This document shows, in pieces, positions 46,807-56,659 of a DNA stretch of 64,000 nucleotides. The stretch covers positions 2,284,081 through 2,348,080 of the forward strand of contig CM018606.1 in assembly GCA_009192285.1 (NCBI GenBank), in the 5' to 3' direction. The notes under the pieces were generated by a model. That model did not search any database. It was not told the DNA's origin and saw only the letters and a list, made by a program, of their open reading frames with translations. This DNA is from Morchella semilibera. Its lineage: Eukaryota; Ascomycota; Pezizomycetes; Pezizales; Morchellaceae. Made by a program: the position numbers and the translations under genes. Numbering within the stretch: the first letter of the stretch is position 1; every line of letters begins with the position of its first letter.

Positions 46807-48037
46807 TCATTTATTAAACGAAAATTTATCTTTCAAGTCACCCAGTCGTTGGAAAACACTGCCTTTCGAGTATTCAGGCTCTCGAACTATGATTGCGTCT
46901 TGGAATTTTTGCTTCTTTGTTCGGCCACCCCAAAAGCCGAGGACGATTGTGGGTATTATTAGGCCATGTGCAATTGTGCACATACAGGCGGCTACCCAAG
47001 CTCCTCTCTGTGCAGTATTAGTATAATTACTAGAGTGGATGGATATTAAAGTGGGTTTACCTGCTCACTACAATGGACTGCAAAATCCATGATCGCTAGG
47101 TCCGCCTTCTTTTGGTACCCGGTACTGCAAACCCAGAACCTGCGGGAAAAGTTTTCTGTGAGTCTCAATCACCATACAGATTTCAAGTCATTAATTTCCA
47201 CCTACATTGATCGTGGGTTTTTCTTTTCCTCGGATAGCACCAGAGCAACAATTCCACAAATAAAACTGATCATTGAGTGAAGCAAAGCCGCACTTGCAAG
47301 TAGCCTGTTCGTCAAATATCTCCCCTATTACTCATCGTTAGCTTACTTCTATATCATATGAACAAACATACGCATGAATAGATGGGGGGGATCACGAACA
47401 TTCGGCCAAAAGCTAACCACCGAGAATATCGAATCGAGCACAAAAATATACGAACTGATACTTAGCAGGAGGATCGTTGGCATCAGTGATAGATTTGGGT
47501 CCCATAGCGGCCCTCCGTCACTGTTCTCCTTATCCTTAGTATCGATGTAATGGAACATAATATGCCCCGCCGATCCCAACACCGCCCCTGCCGTCACCAA
47601 TGAAAACATCCGAAGCACCACTCGTGGCCGAGAGAGTACTTTCGCGCGGTCAGTTTTGAAGTTCTTGAGAATCGATTTCCGTGGAGGTATTGTGGCTTTT
47701 GATAGAAGCTTGATGGTCTTTACGCCAGTGAGTGGTCGAACTTCATCTACCGGTGGAGGAGAGGGCGAGCGGCTGCCCACTCCTGTGTAACCCTTTTCGA
47801 CTTTTGCACGGGTATCCTCGCCCTCATCCTCGTTATCATCTTCGTCAAAGTAATCTCCCTCCTCTAATAGAGGTTTAGCTATCTGCAATTGAATGGTGTA
47901 CAGAGGATGGATATACCATCGAGAAGAGTAGACCCCTCAATATCTCGTAAGTCCTCTTCATCAGTGCTCATCGTCTGACTCCGGGGTCGCCGCCCTGTGG
48001 AGAGCGTTGAGACGTCTCGGAAACCGCCTGAGGCCAT
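46807..48037 (-). CDS. four-span membrane protein of unknown function
   Basis: Five exons: 47917-48037, 47368-47878, 47206-47304, 47061-47139 and 46807-47007, in frame to 336 residues. The first 100 residues are cytosolic-looking, with an acidic GDYFDEDDNEDEGEDT patch and RSPSPPP and PPRKSILKNF segments. Four hydrophobic segments follow: RMFSLVTAGAVLGSAGHIMF, LMPTILLLSISSYIFVLDSI, LLASAALLHSMISFICGIVA and WVAACMCTIAHGLIIPTIVL. The order suggests a MARVEL- or tetraspan-like topology, but no signature confirms either. The tail is basic and hydrophilic. Exon 2 starts at the AG of GATAG because the nearer AG leads to an in-frame stop; its donor is GTTTGT at 47367, which alone keeps frame with the third membrane span. 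Confidence 0.82.
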
Positions 48038-48899
48038 ACTGATATCGGTGCTAATCTGTGCTTAATATTATGATGAGGTGGGCGGTTGATATCTCTAATC
48101 ACTAGTTCTGTCGGAAGCGGAGATTGTGATAACTAGAAATCAGGAGGGGTTTGATCTAAAACCCTAAAAAGTGCGGGCAGGACGTACACTGGCTATTGTT
48201 TATATAAATCCATTGTGCGTCCGGGTCGTGGGGTTTGTCTGCACATCTTGGGGCTGATTGTGAACTGAGACAGGCAATGCATGTAATGTAAGCTTTGTGG
48301 GAAAGCAAACCCTCCAAAGATCGACCACGTTGAAAAAGCTGAAGCACAATTCTGCCAATCGTGATCGACTCAAGCCACAGAAACCCCGAATCGGATCTAG
48401 GAGCCTCTTAAAATAGCATTAGTGCTGACCACTGCCCTCCCCGCTCACCACCCCTGCGATTGTAAGGCTGTGAACCGATTCCTAAAACGCTTATTATCAA
48501 GCTTGCATTTCTCTCAGCTTCAAAGGAGGGAGTGATTAACTTGGCCTTCCCTGCGAGTCCAAAACCCAGGGAACACCTAGCTAGTCTGCGCAGTGTGTTC
48601 GGGACCACCAATACACATATCAGCATCTACTAGCTCGTCTACGGCACAAGGGCTCTTTCCGCAATGAGCGCGGCTGTTGCCTTGGTTGGAATGTGCAATC
48701 GGAAAGATCCACAGATTTGGCATACTAGAAATTTAATCAGCCCTATGGATGAGGGGTTGGGTTTATTTTTGCATGGTGTGTGATGATAGTATGATGTAGC
48801 CTCATGTGTGGCGCAGTCAGGTAGGCAGATCATGGATCAAAAGTGGAAATGACTGAAAGGTCAGTAAGCGACAGGGCGGTTAAATTTGATGTGTAATAC

Positions 48900-49037
48900 T
48901 ACTCGGGGCAGGTAAAAAGTACCGGACAATAGAGGTTTTTGGTTCACCAATGGGTGCGCGTACTAGGCGAGAACTCCTGCAAAAAAAGCCCAGAGACAAA
49001 ACTTGCATTGTCCGGTACTATTTACCTGCCCCGAGTA
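48900..49037. mobile_element. MITE, 138 bp
   Basis: Left arm TACTCGGGGCAGGTAAAAAG then TACCGGACAAT; right arm in reverse complement TACTCGGGGCAGGTAAATAG then TACCGGACAAT. There is one mismatch over about 31 bp, with TA at both ends. Confidence 0.8.
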
Positions 49038-49741
49038 CTAATTTGTATCAGGCGTCATATGTAAGCGTCGGCTGTTTTAAGAATGGGTTGATCATGTTAA
49101 AATAATTTATTTACGGACATCACCACTTATTGTATGATAAAAAAAAGAGAGACAAGACTTTTACCAAAGAAAACATGAAACAGAGATAAAAAGTATTTAT
49201 CACAGAGGAAGCACGAAGAAATACCAGAGAATAGCCTTATGGGGTAAATAGCTTGTGCTAAACAAGGCAGCATTGCCCTGAAGTCTACCTCGAGCTCAAT
49301 ACCAAGCGGACATCAAATCCCCAGTCGTTATTTACCCGTACTCACAGGACACATGTAAGTCATTTTAATTTACTTAGTGTCGGAGTACAATTTCGAGTCA
49401 TACTTCATGACGGAACGAGTCAGGCTCTATGATGTAGCCTCGAGCAGGGAATTCACATGCATTTTCGAGTAATAACAGACACATTCCACATAGTATCTTT
49501 GAGTCATATTCCATGAACCAAACAAATGTGGGGTGGTAGGTTAGGGTACCGGATTAATGTCAAGATCGTCCTTGGCGAAGGTAAAATTTGACAACCTAAT
49601 ATATATACAAGTTTAAGGGTTCTAGAACCACAACTAGCTACCTGGATCAATGGTCGTGGGAGTGCTTTAAAGAAATCTTTCACCTGCAACCCGTGGGTTA
49701 CTAAGAAACGGGAATATCAGTAATAAGCCCATAGATAATAA

Positions 49742-49780
49742 TGAAGAAAAAGAAAAAGAAAAAGAAAAAGAAAAAGAACT
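49742..49780. repeat. AAAAAG microsatellite
   Basis: About six units of AAAAAG (GAAGAAAAAGAAAAAG...) in an intergenic position. Confidence 0.7.
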
Positions 49781-50419
49781 TCAAGTTGCAGGGGGTTACA
49801 ACAAACAAATGGGACGGATACGACTGGAAATGAAGGGAAATGAACGGAATACGTTGAAATAAAGGAAGATTTTAAAGAAAAAAAAAATAGAACAAAAGCC
49901 CTAAAACTTAAGAGCGAACTCTATTGCCTCTATTTTGATAGGCAGAGATATAGACAATATCCTAGGGAATTTTCGTATGTAGGGTCTTTACAGACAACAT
50001 ATGGCCAGTGCTGTTAGTTGATGCCAGTCAGCCTGACCATGTTCTGCCCACAGTATTCCACTTCCTACACTTCCTTTTCGTACGACACTTCCTACAAAAC
50101 CTCCTCTTCCTATGACAACTTCCTCATATACACGAATTCTTCCCCAAGAATCTTTAAGCTCCTGTCTTTAAGGCAAGAAACTTTTTATAACAGTAAGGAC
50201 AGATTTAATTTGTGTTCATGTACTAACTAGTATTCTAGTATTTTGACAAATGACAGTACAACGGAGTTTTTTTTTAAAAAAAAAAAAATCTAAAATCTAG
50301 CCTCCACCTCCCTATCTCCCTCAAATAGCGGACCAAGTAGGGGGAAAAAAGTAGGGGGAAAAAAGCTCCTCCAATATGCATGATGACCCATCGACCAATT
50401 AGTGAGCTTTGTTCCAAAC

Positions 50420-53035
50420 TCACTGGCAATCCCCCCAGTTGTTGCTAAGATCCTGAACTTCATAGGCCTTGAAGGTTGTAGAAAGGAGAAAGTCTTCGGA
50501 AGTAGTGAGCTTGAGCTTCCTGTCTTCTATCTTATTACGGGAGCCCATCTCGGTATGCTGCGGCTGGTTAACCGCAGAAGAAGTATAGGCCATCCTTGAT
50601 CCTTGAGCATTGAGTGTTGCCGGAACTCCAGGACTGCGGGCAGGGATGGCGTGGGAGAGCTTTGGGGTGCTAGGTTCCTTGTATGAATTGTATTCATTGG
50701 CACTGATCCCCTGGTAACCAAATCGACCGCTATCGTAGATTCTCCTCTTGGACTCGGGGGTGTCTTCGTAAGGCTCAAGCTCGTTCATCTTCTGCATTTC
50801 GAACAAATCTCCATTATCATCATCTTCCTCCGCGGTGGCGCGCTGCTGGAGCCACTGTTGGGTACGGCTGTATGAGGGTGGGTTAATAGGGTTGGGGTTG
50901 GTGATGTCTACTCTCTGGCTAGTGGGTAGGTTGACGGTCCTATGGGGGAAGTCGTCGCTGTAGTCTAGGAGTCTGTCTCTGAAGCCATCAATGACCTTAT
51001 ATCCATCAGCAGAGATATACCGATCACAGATGCCAGATGGTAGGGCGGCATTATTTTTCTCTTGTTGATCTGCCCTGCCGGCAGGAAGAGTGTTGGTCTC
51101 AGTGTCGGTAGGCTTATCGTAGTTATCCGATCCTAAGAGGTTGTCCATAGATCTCCTATGCTGGCTATATTCATCTATATACTCACCACTAGAGTAAGAA
51201 GACCCTAGCTGCTCTGGTTCCTTCTTAAAATGTGGTAAAGTCGATGGTGGCTTAACCGTAAATGGCGGAAAGACCGGAGGCTTAAAAATAATAACTGGAT
51301 TATGCCTGGGGTTGGCGGGCTTCTGCTTCTGCTTCTGCTTCTGCTTCTGCTTCTGCTTCTGCTCCTGCTCCTGCTCCTCCTTATCCTTGAGCTCCCGGGA
51401 CGTTTCTCCCCAGTGGATAACCTCCTGATGCTCGTCGCAATTGGCGACTCTCCTGCCATACTCATGCATAGACATCGGAATTTGGGCAAAGCCGGGTGGG
51501 GGAGCGATAGGCTGAAAGGTTTCCGGCTCCTCGGACTCGGAGGTATCGGTGGTCTCGTTGGAACTGCATTCCACCGGGCTTGTCCTGGAGCTGGCACTGG
51601 CTAAGTCCCAGTGGGTGTGGGTGTGAGTGCACATAGCTAGAGCTCCGCGCTCATCGACGTCACCACGGATACGCTTTTCGATAGCTTCGAGTCTATCAAG
51701 CTCAATTTGCCAGAAGCCACCCTCGAGCTTAATTCTTGTGTCGAAGAAATGCTTGAGTTCTGGAGAATCGTATCTATAGCCATGTATGTGCATGTATTCC
51801 TCAAAGTTGGGGCCTTTAGCAACAACCTTAGTGGACGGCTCAGGGCCGTACACTTTTGGCTTGACGCCAAACTTGACAAGAAGTTCCGTCTGCCAGGCCG
51901 GAGAGTTAGTAGGGGCGGCTATAGGATTACGGTCAAGATATTTGGCCAATGTAATCCCGTTTCCACTGTTAACAATATTCTCGGTTTTGGCAGGCTTATT
52001 CCTAACTTTGGGCTTGGGCCGATGCCTCCCCCTCTGGGGATTAAAGTTGAAGCCGAACTTTTCTACCAATTGGACCTGACCAGGGTCAAGACCGTCGTTA
52101 AAGATATTATCGCCGTTATCGTAGCCTTCATCATCAGTGTCACTGTCGACCTCGTCATACACGAACTTCGAAAGCTCCTCAGACGTCACAACTGGCAACG
52201 GCAACGGCTTCTTCTTAATATGGTTCTCGAAGATATATTTGCGGTTGCGGTTAATGAGAATTTGCTTGCAGCGTCTTCCCTCCTCCGATAGATGCTTATC
52301 TCTGTCTAAATCCCCCACACACTGCGCCTCGTCCCTGGAAACCGACGAAAGTGGTCCAATAGACTTTGGTGCCTGGAATTGTACAGTTCCAATACGAGTG
52401 TAATTATCAAAGACGTTAGTAGCATCAAGGTACGTCTTCTGCATGACATAGAGCTGAACCGCCGGTGAGATAGTGAAGTAACCATTCATTATCATTGTAG
52501 CGTCAAGGACACCCTGCCTTTTCATGTCCATGCGGATATCGAGTGAGGACCAGTGCCTGCAGGCAACATGATAATCCTCGCGGTCATTGAGCTCTTGGCT
52601 AATAGTGAAGGCCTGTTGGGAGTATTCGTTCGGATTTCTATCAAGACGTTTGCGAGCCGTGAAGAGGCGGCGGACTCTGCGAGCGTAAATCTCATAGTGG
52701 AGGAGATATCTCTGGTAGTATTTGCGTGGGGAGTGGAACTCATCCTGCCAGAGGCCTAAGCTGAGGGCAACAAGTAGCCACCTTTGGGTGCTTTCGACAT
52801 AGTCGTAGCCGCCCATGTTGATAACGGAAACATACAGCTGCTGGAGGTCCAAATGTACTCCAGCGTCCATGGGGTCAAAGGCTGGATGGACAGGGCCGGA
52901 GACCCATGGATATGTGAGGTTCGGGTCCGGGTACCAGTTGCCAAGTGTAAAGGAAATGAGAGAAGCAAAAAATTGAGCCCGGGTGACCCTCTCGGGGATG
53001 AGAAAAAGAGTAATGGAACTCAAGTTTGCGGGCAT
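50420..53035 (-). CDS. ARID-domain protein, 871 residues
   Basis: One exon from the ATG at 53035 to 50420. The frame is open further upstream, but only with a TTG at 53089, so the 53035 Met (MPANLSSITLFL) is the start. Residues about 20-115 form an ARID/BRIGHT DNA-binding domain: RAQFFASLISF, VHLDLQQLYVSVINMGGYDY, RWLLVALSLGL and SPRKYYQRYLLHYE fit its helices in order. ARID proteins bind AT-rich DNA and often belong to chromatin-remodelling complexes. The rest is mostly disordered, with an acidic VDSDTDDEGYDNGD, basic GRHRPKPKVRNKP, a THTHTH run and a KEEQEQEQKQKQKQKQK tract, probably a variable microsatellite. No second domain is seen, so its complex cannot be named. A T-rich 3' flank follows. 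Confidence 0.82.
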   Translation of the reverse strand: MPANLSSITLFLIPERVTRAQFFASLISFTLGNWYPDPNLTYPWVSGPVHPAFDPMDAGVHLDLQQLYVSVINMGGYDYVESTQRWLLVALSLGLWQDEFHSPRKYYQRYLLHYEIYARRVRRLFTARKRLDRNPNEYSQQAFTISQELNDREDYHVACRHWSSLDIRMDMKRQGVLDATMIMNGYFTISPAVQLYVMQKTYLDATNVFDNYTRIGTVQFQAPKSIGPLSSVSRDEAQCVGDLDRDKHLSEEGRRCKQILINRNRKYIFENHIKKKPLPLPVVTSEELSKFVYDEVDSDTDDEGYDNGDNIFNDGLDPGQVQLVEKFGFNFNPQRGRHRPKPKVRNKPAKTENIVNSGNGITLAKYLDRNPIAAPTNSPAWQTELLVKFGVKPKVYGPEPSTKVVAKGPNFEEYMHIHGYRYDSPELKHFFDTRIKLEGGFWQIELDRLEAIEKRIRGDVDERGALAMCTHTHTHWDLASASSRTSPVECSSNETTDTSESEEPETFQPIAPPPGFAQIPMSMHEYGRRVANCDEHQEVIHWGETSRELKDKEEQEQEQKQKQKQKQKQKQKPANPRHNPVIIFKPPVFPPFTVKPPSTLPHFKKEPEQLGSSYSSGEYIDEYSQHRRSMDNLLGSDNYDKPTDTETNTLPAGRADQQEKNNAALPSGICDRYISADGYKVIDGFRDRLLDYSDDFPHRTVNLPTSQRVDITNPNPINPPSYSRTQQWLQQRATAEEDDDNGDLFEMQKMNELEPYEDTPESKRRIYDSGRFGYQGISANEYNSYKEPSTPKLSHAIPARSPGVPATLNAQGSRMAYTSSAVNQPQHTEMGSRNKIEDRKLKLTTSEDFLLSTTFKAYEVQDLSNNWGDCQ

Positions 53036-54937
53036 TTTGACGAAATAAATTGAAAAACAGGTTTTTGGTTGGTAAAACCCGGAAGCCAAGGAGTGGTGAG
53101 TGATGGGTTATGACTGAAACAAATTGGTTTTGTTCCAGTCAAGTGCAGGGAAAAGACAAAAGAAAAAAGGTTGACTAGATAGGAAAAGCAGGAAATAAAT
53201 TAGAGAAAGTTCATTGATGAACGAGGGAAAGGCAAAGACCTACACCGTGAGTGTGGAACCAACTAACTAAGCCGGCGCTGTGATGGAGTCCAACACCGGG
53301 CCGAGTCAGAGTAACTGGGCCTTAAAGACAGTACTTATGTTAAGTTAAATAGAATGAATGATACGAATTTTGAAAAAGAGAGGTAAATAAAAGGAAGGGA
53401 CCGGATCGACTGATAGGAGAAGATGGTGAGGATGGAGGATGGAGAAGGATTGTGGTGATGGAGGAAGAGGCGATGGAGGGGGGGAAAGAACGAAGGTGGT
53501 TGAGAGAAGAAACAAAAAAGAGACGACGACGAATGAGTGAGGAACACCGCAACAGCAAAGTTTTTGTGTAGGGCAGCGTGTAGTGCTGGGTGAGCTTGGT
53601 GGGGTAGTAAGGGAAGGCAGGCCCTGGCGGCACCGGCGAATATACACTCACCAAAAACCACTGCTGGACTTCTATGTTAACATTTCATCGTGGGCAAGAC
53701 TGGCACAACTAGCTAGGCAGTATAGCGAGTAATAACCCATGAAATCGATCAATATATTGGATAGCAGGGGAAATGAGTTGTGTTCGTGGCGTCGTGTTTC
53801 TTTGGCCTCAATTTGCACTTATTGGCTCAAATTGATGTTAACTACAGGTACGTCTTTTGCCAACCCACTTGATCCTACTCCACACCATCCGCAAATATGA
53901 AAGTAGATAGATATCAGGGCCTAAGAGGCGACAGGATAGACTACTATACCCCTTCGAGGCCTACTGAGCTGAATCTCTGAGCTCATCGTTTTAAGCCACC
54001 ACCACTACTAGCTCAAAAACAAATCAATTGATAAATCACTCGCCTTTCATTCCAATGCCAGTTCTATACAGCAGTAAGTGGCATTCGGGACCTTTTCCTA
54101 TCAATCAGGAACGACGGGCCTGTCCAAGATCCAGCAGAGATAACTGTGAAGGGCGACTTTGCAAGACCTCCGTCCCAGCGCAGCGGGGTATAAAGGAACC
54201 ATCCAAATACATGTAATCATCCACTGGCTTAAATATCATGTCATCAAATATTAGGAATCTTCCGGGTCTAAACCCAAACCGCACCCGCTACTAATCTCTC
54301 CTGTAGACGAAAGCGGGAAGGCGGGCACCTAATACTTCGCTCACGCTAGAGAGCTACAAACTTTCCCAGCCGTGTGCATCAACGTCATTAATCGGGGACG
54401 AGAGTTAAAGTCCTGTATTTAAATTACGCACTCTAAGGACAAAAGCGGAAGGAGCATTAAATGGTATATTTGGTATATGATTGAATCTGACCGAATTCTT
54501 TTCAACTGCTGAGAAAGAGATCGAGTGTGGATGTTTGAGATTCAAGTGACTATCGTTAAAAATAAGAATAAAAAATATGTACCTTGAAAGGCAATGATAC
54601 AAAGTAAAGAATTTAGTAAAGACTAGAGTGAAGACAAACAAAGTTTTTAAAAAAAATAAAAAAAAATAAGCCCGACCAAAGAGAATATTTATGTAGAAGA
54701 TTCCAGCCCATAAGCACAAAACATAGGAAACGAAAACCATATACAAATTTGCCGCCTCCCAATTGAAAAAAAAACCACAAACACCCACACCATACCCTAT
54801 ATCAGTTACCGCAATATCAAGCAAGAAACAAAGTTAACCTCCCAAACAGAACTGCAAAAGAAACACATCCCAAACCGCAAAACAAACGCCAGCCATCCAC
54901 CCAGATCTTCAGACCCCTAGCTATCCAGTCAAAAATT
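53036..54937. other. intergenic region, 5' leader of the ARID gene and 3' flank of the kinase-like gene
   Basis: About 1.9 kb. The part next to the ARID gene is purine-rich on the plus strand (pyrimidine-rich on the coding strand), typical of a fungal leader. 54.4-54.9 kb is A-rich, the probable 3' UTR of the kinase-like gene. No RNA gene was found. Confidence 0.5.
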
Positions 54938-56659
54938 CTAAATTGCCATCCACCTCTTATCCGAACTGTTAATCGTCGAGATAGTCGACCTCTTCGACGC
55001 TCTCCCCAGGCTACTAGCCAACGACAGCGAGCGCCCGCTCTCATCCTTCCACCCTGTAAACAACCCCATTTGCGTATCCACCGAGGCGCTGCCGCAGTGC
55101 GGAAGCTCAGGTGCCACTGCCGGTGCCACAACCGTGTGATACAGACGCTCTGCTACACCGCGCGGGTCCGGCCGGTTCTCTGGGTCCCGCTGCAGCATCT
55201 CGCGACATAGTCCGAGGCCGTCAGCGAAAGGAATGTCCATCTTTTTCCTCGCGTCCTTCATGAGACTTTCGGTGATCCAGGTCTCGACCTGCCCGAGGTT
55301 CGAGTGGAATGACGAATCTGGGGGTGCGGACTCGCGTGAGCGCCGGTTCTTGTGGGACCGGTGCGAAGCGAATGCGGTTGTCTTGCGCTTTGCATGGAAC
55401 GTTAGAATCTCTAAGAAGATGCACGCGAGCGAGAAGACATCGGATTTGGACGGGTTAGACGCGAAGGCCGTCCATTGCCCGATCTGGGTGCTGTTGGTGA
55501 TCGAGATGCTGTCCTCCGAATGCGTGGATGATTTGCGGTACGTCCGGCCGGAGAAGATCGTATTTGTAGGGGGGCTAGATGATTCCTGAGAGACGAGGGT
55601 GCGCTGCCACAGCTCTGGAGCTCCATACTCGTAGGCCTCCATGTCCTGGATGCCACCGCAGTTTGGTGATTGCGGGATGTTCTGCGTGGGGTCGAGACGC
55701 TTCGAGTTGCTGATATCGGAGAGGTAGATGCGGTTTGTCTTCTGGTCGACGATGATTGAGGATGGCTTGATGTCGCCGTGGGTAATCCCCTGGTCATATA
55801 GGTATGCCAGGGCATCACTGAGGCAGAGCATCCAATTGAAGATGGTCCTCCGCCGTTCTTCTTTTGTATTCGATTTCCATGTCGTAGGTGGGTACTGAAT
55901 AAAGGACTTGATATTTGTCTCGAGTGCCGGTGATAAGACTAAATATCCTACGTTCTCGTGGGTATATGAAAGATGTAGCTTCACTATATGGTCATGCTTG
56001 ATTGAATTTAGGGTCTCAATCTCCTCAAGGAATGACTCGACTGGCAACTGATGGCTTCCATATCCCAATGGCACCCGTCGTCGAGTATAATATACTTCTC
56101 TCGACCTGGCAAAATACACCTTCTCCACCGTCTGCTTTGCCAACCCTGATTGCGTCCTCCTGGACATAACCTCCAACGGCACCAACTCCTCATCTTCAAA
56201 GTCCGTGTGTTGCCCCTCCGCTAGCTCCCTAACCAAGTAAGAATACTGCTTCTTCGCAAACTTTTTATCCTGTGAGACAGCCGGCAGCTCTAGCCTCTCG
56301 ATAGTCGCCATAGACAACGGCAAGTCTTCGTCGTCCCATGACCCGTCAATGATATTAAAAATATACTCTGGGCACCCCAGATCACATAGGATCAGAAAGA
56401 ACTTTTTTGTGTGCTCCACGATCCATTCTGAGTAGGTAGCCTCTGTGAGGCCCTCTCCAAACTTCAACGGCTCCTCCAACTTGCGCCTCAAGGCACTATC
56501 AGTGATACGCTCCCGGATGTACTTTGGGGAGACTGTTTCCTCGATCTTCTGCTCATCCCACCAGGTCGAGGTGAGGACTAATGGTGGAGGAAGGCTGGCT
56601 CCGTGACCTCCGTATCCGTACATGCCGTATAAGATGTCTGCTCGTGTTGGTTCTGCCAT
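54938..56659 (-). CDS. protein-kinase-fold protein with atypical catalytic motifs
   Basis: One exon, 573 residues, from the ATG at 56659. Residues about 1-150 are a fungal N-terminal extension (SALRRKLEEPLKFGEGLTEA and FLILCDLGCPEYIF). The kinase domain follows: VYFARSREVYYTRRRVP in the ATP-Lys region, FLEEIETLNSIKHDHIVKLH with the alpha-C Glu, GYLVLSPALETNIKSFI hinge region, ITHGDIKPSSIIVD catalytic loop, LSDISNSKRLD in the DFG position, and YGAPELW plus SDVFSLACIFLEIL in the C-lobe. The usual VAIK Lys is Arg/Thr-like, HRD is HGD and DFG is DIS. The catalytic-loop Asp and Lys (DIKP) remain. Activity is therefore doubtful, though HGDIKP is common in related fungal kinases. A TATA-like TATAAGG lies about 40 bp upstream. 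Confidence 0.82.
   Translation of the reverse strand: MAEPTRADILYGMYGYGGHGASLPPPLVLTSTWWDEQKIEETVSPKYIRERITDSALRRKLEEPLKFGEGLTEATYSEWIVEHTKKFFLILCDLGCPEYIFNIIDGSWDDEDLPLSMATIERLELPAVSQDKKFAKKQYSYLVRELAEGQHTDFEDEELVPLEVMSRRTQSGLAKQTVEKVYFARSREVYYTRRRVPLGYGSHQLPVESFLEEIETLNSIKHDHIVKLHLSYTHENVGYLVLSPALETNIKSFIQYPPTTWKSNTKEERRRTIFNWMLCLSDALAYLYDQGITHGDIKPSSIIVDQKTNRIYLSDISNSKRLDPTQNIPQSPNCGGIQDMEAYEYGAPELWQRTLVSQESSSPPTNTIFSGRTYRKSSTHSEDSISITNSTQIGQWTAFASNPSKSDVFSLACIFLEILTFHAKRKTTAFASHRSHKNRRSRESAPPDSSFHSNLGQVETWITESLMKDARKKMDIPFADGLGLCREMLQRDPENRPDPRGVAERLYHTVVAPAVAPELPHCGSASVDTQMGLFTGWKDESGRSLSLASSLGRASKRSTISTINSSDKRWMAI

Larger units (their letters stand above)
48038..50419. other. intergenic region
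   Basis: About 2.4 kb between two minus-strand genes, with a MITE at 48900-49037, an AAAAAG microsatellite near 49742-49780 and a GTAGGGGGAAAAAA tandem duplicate near 50334-50364. No gene is supported. Confidence 0.55.
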
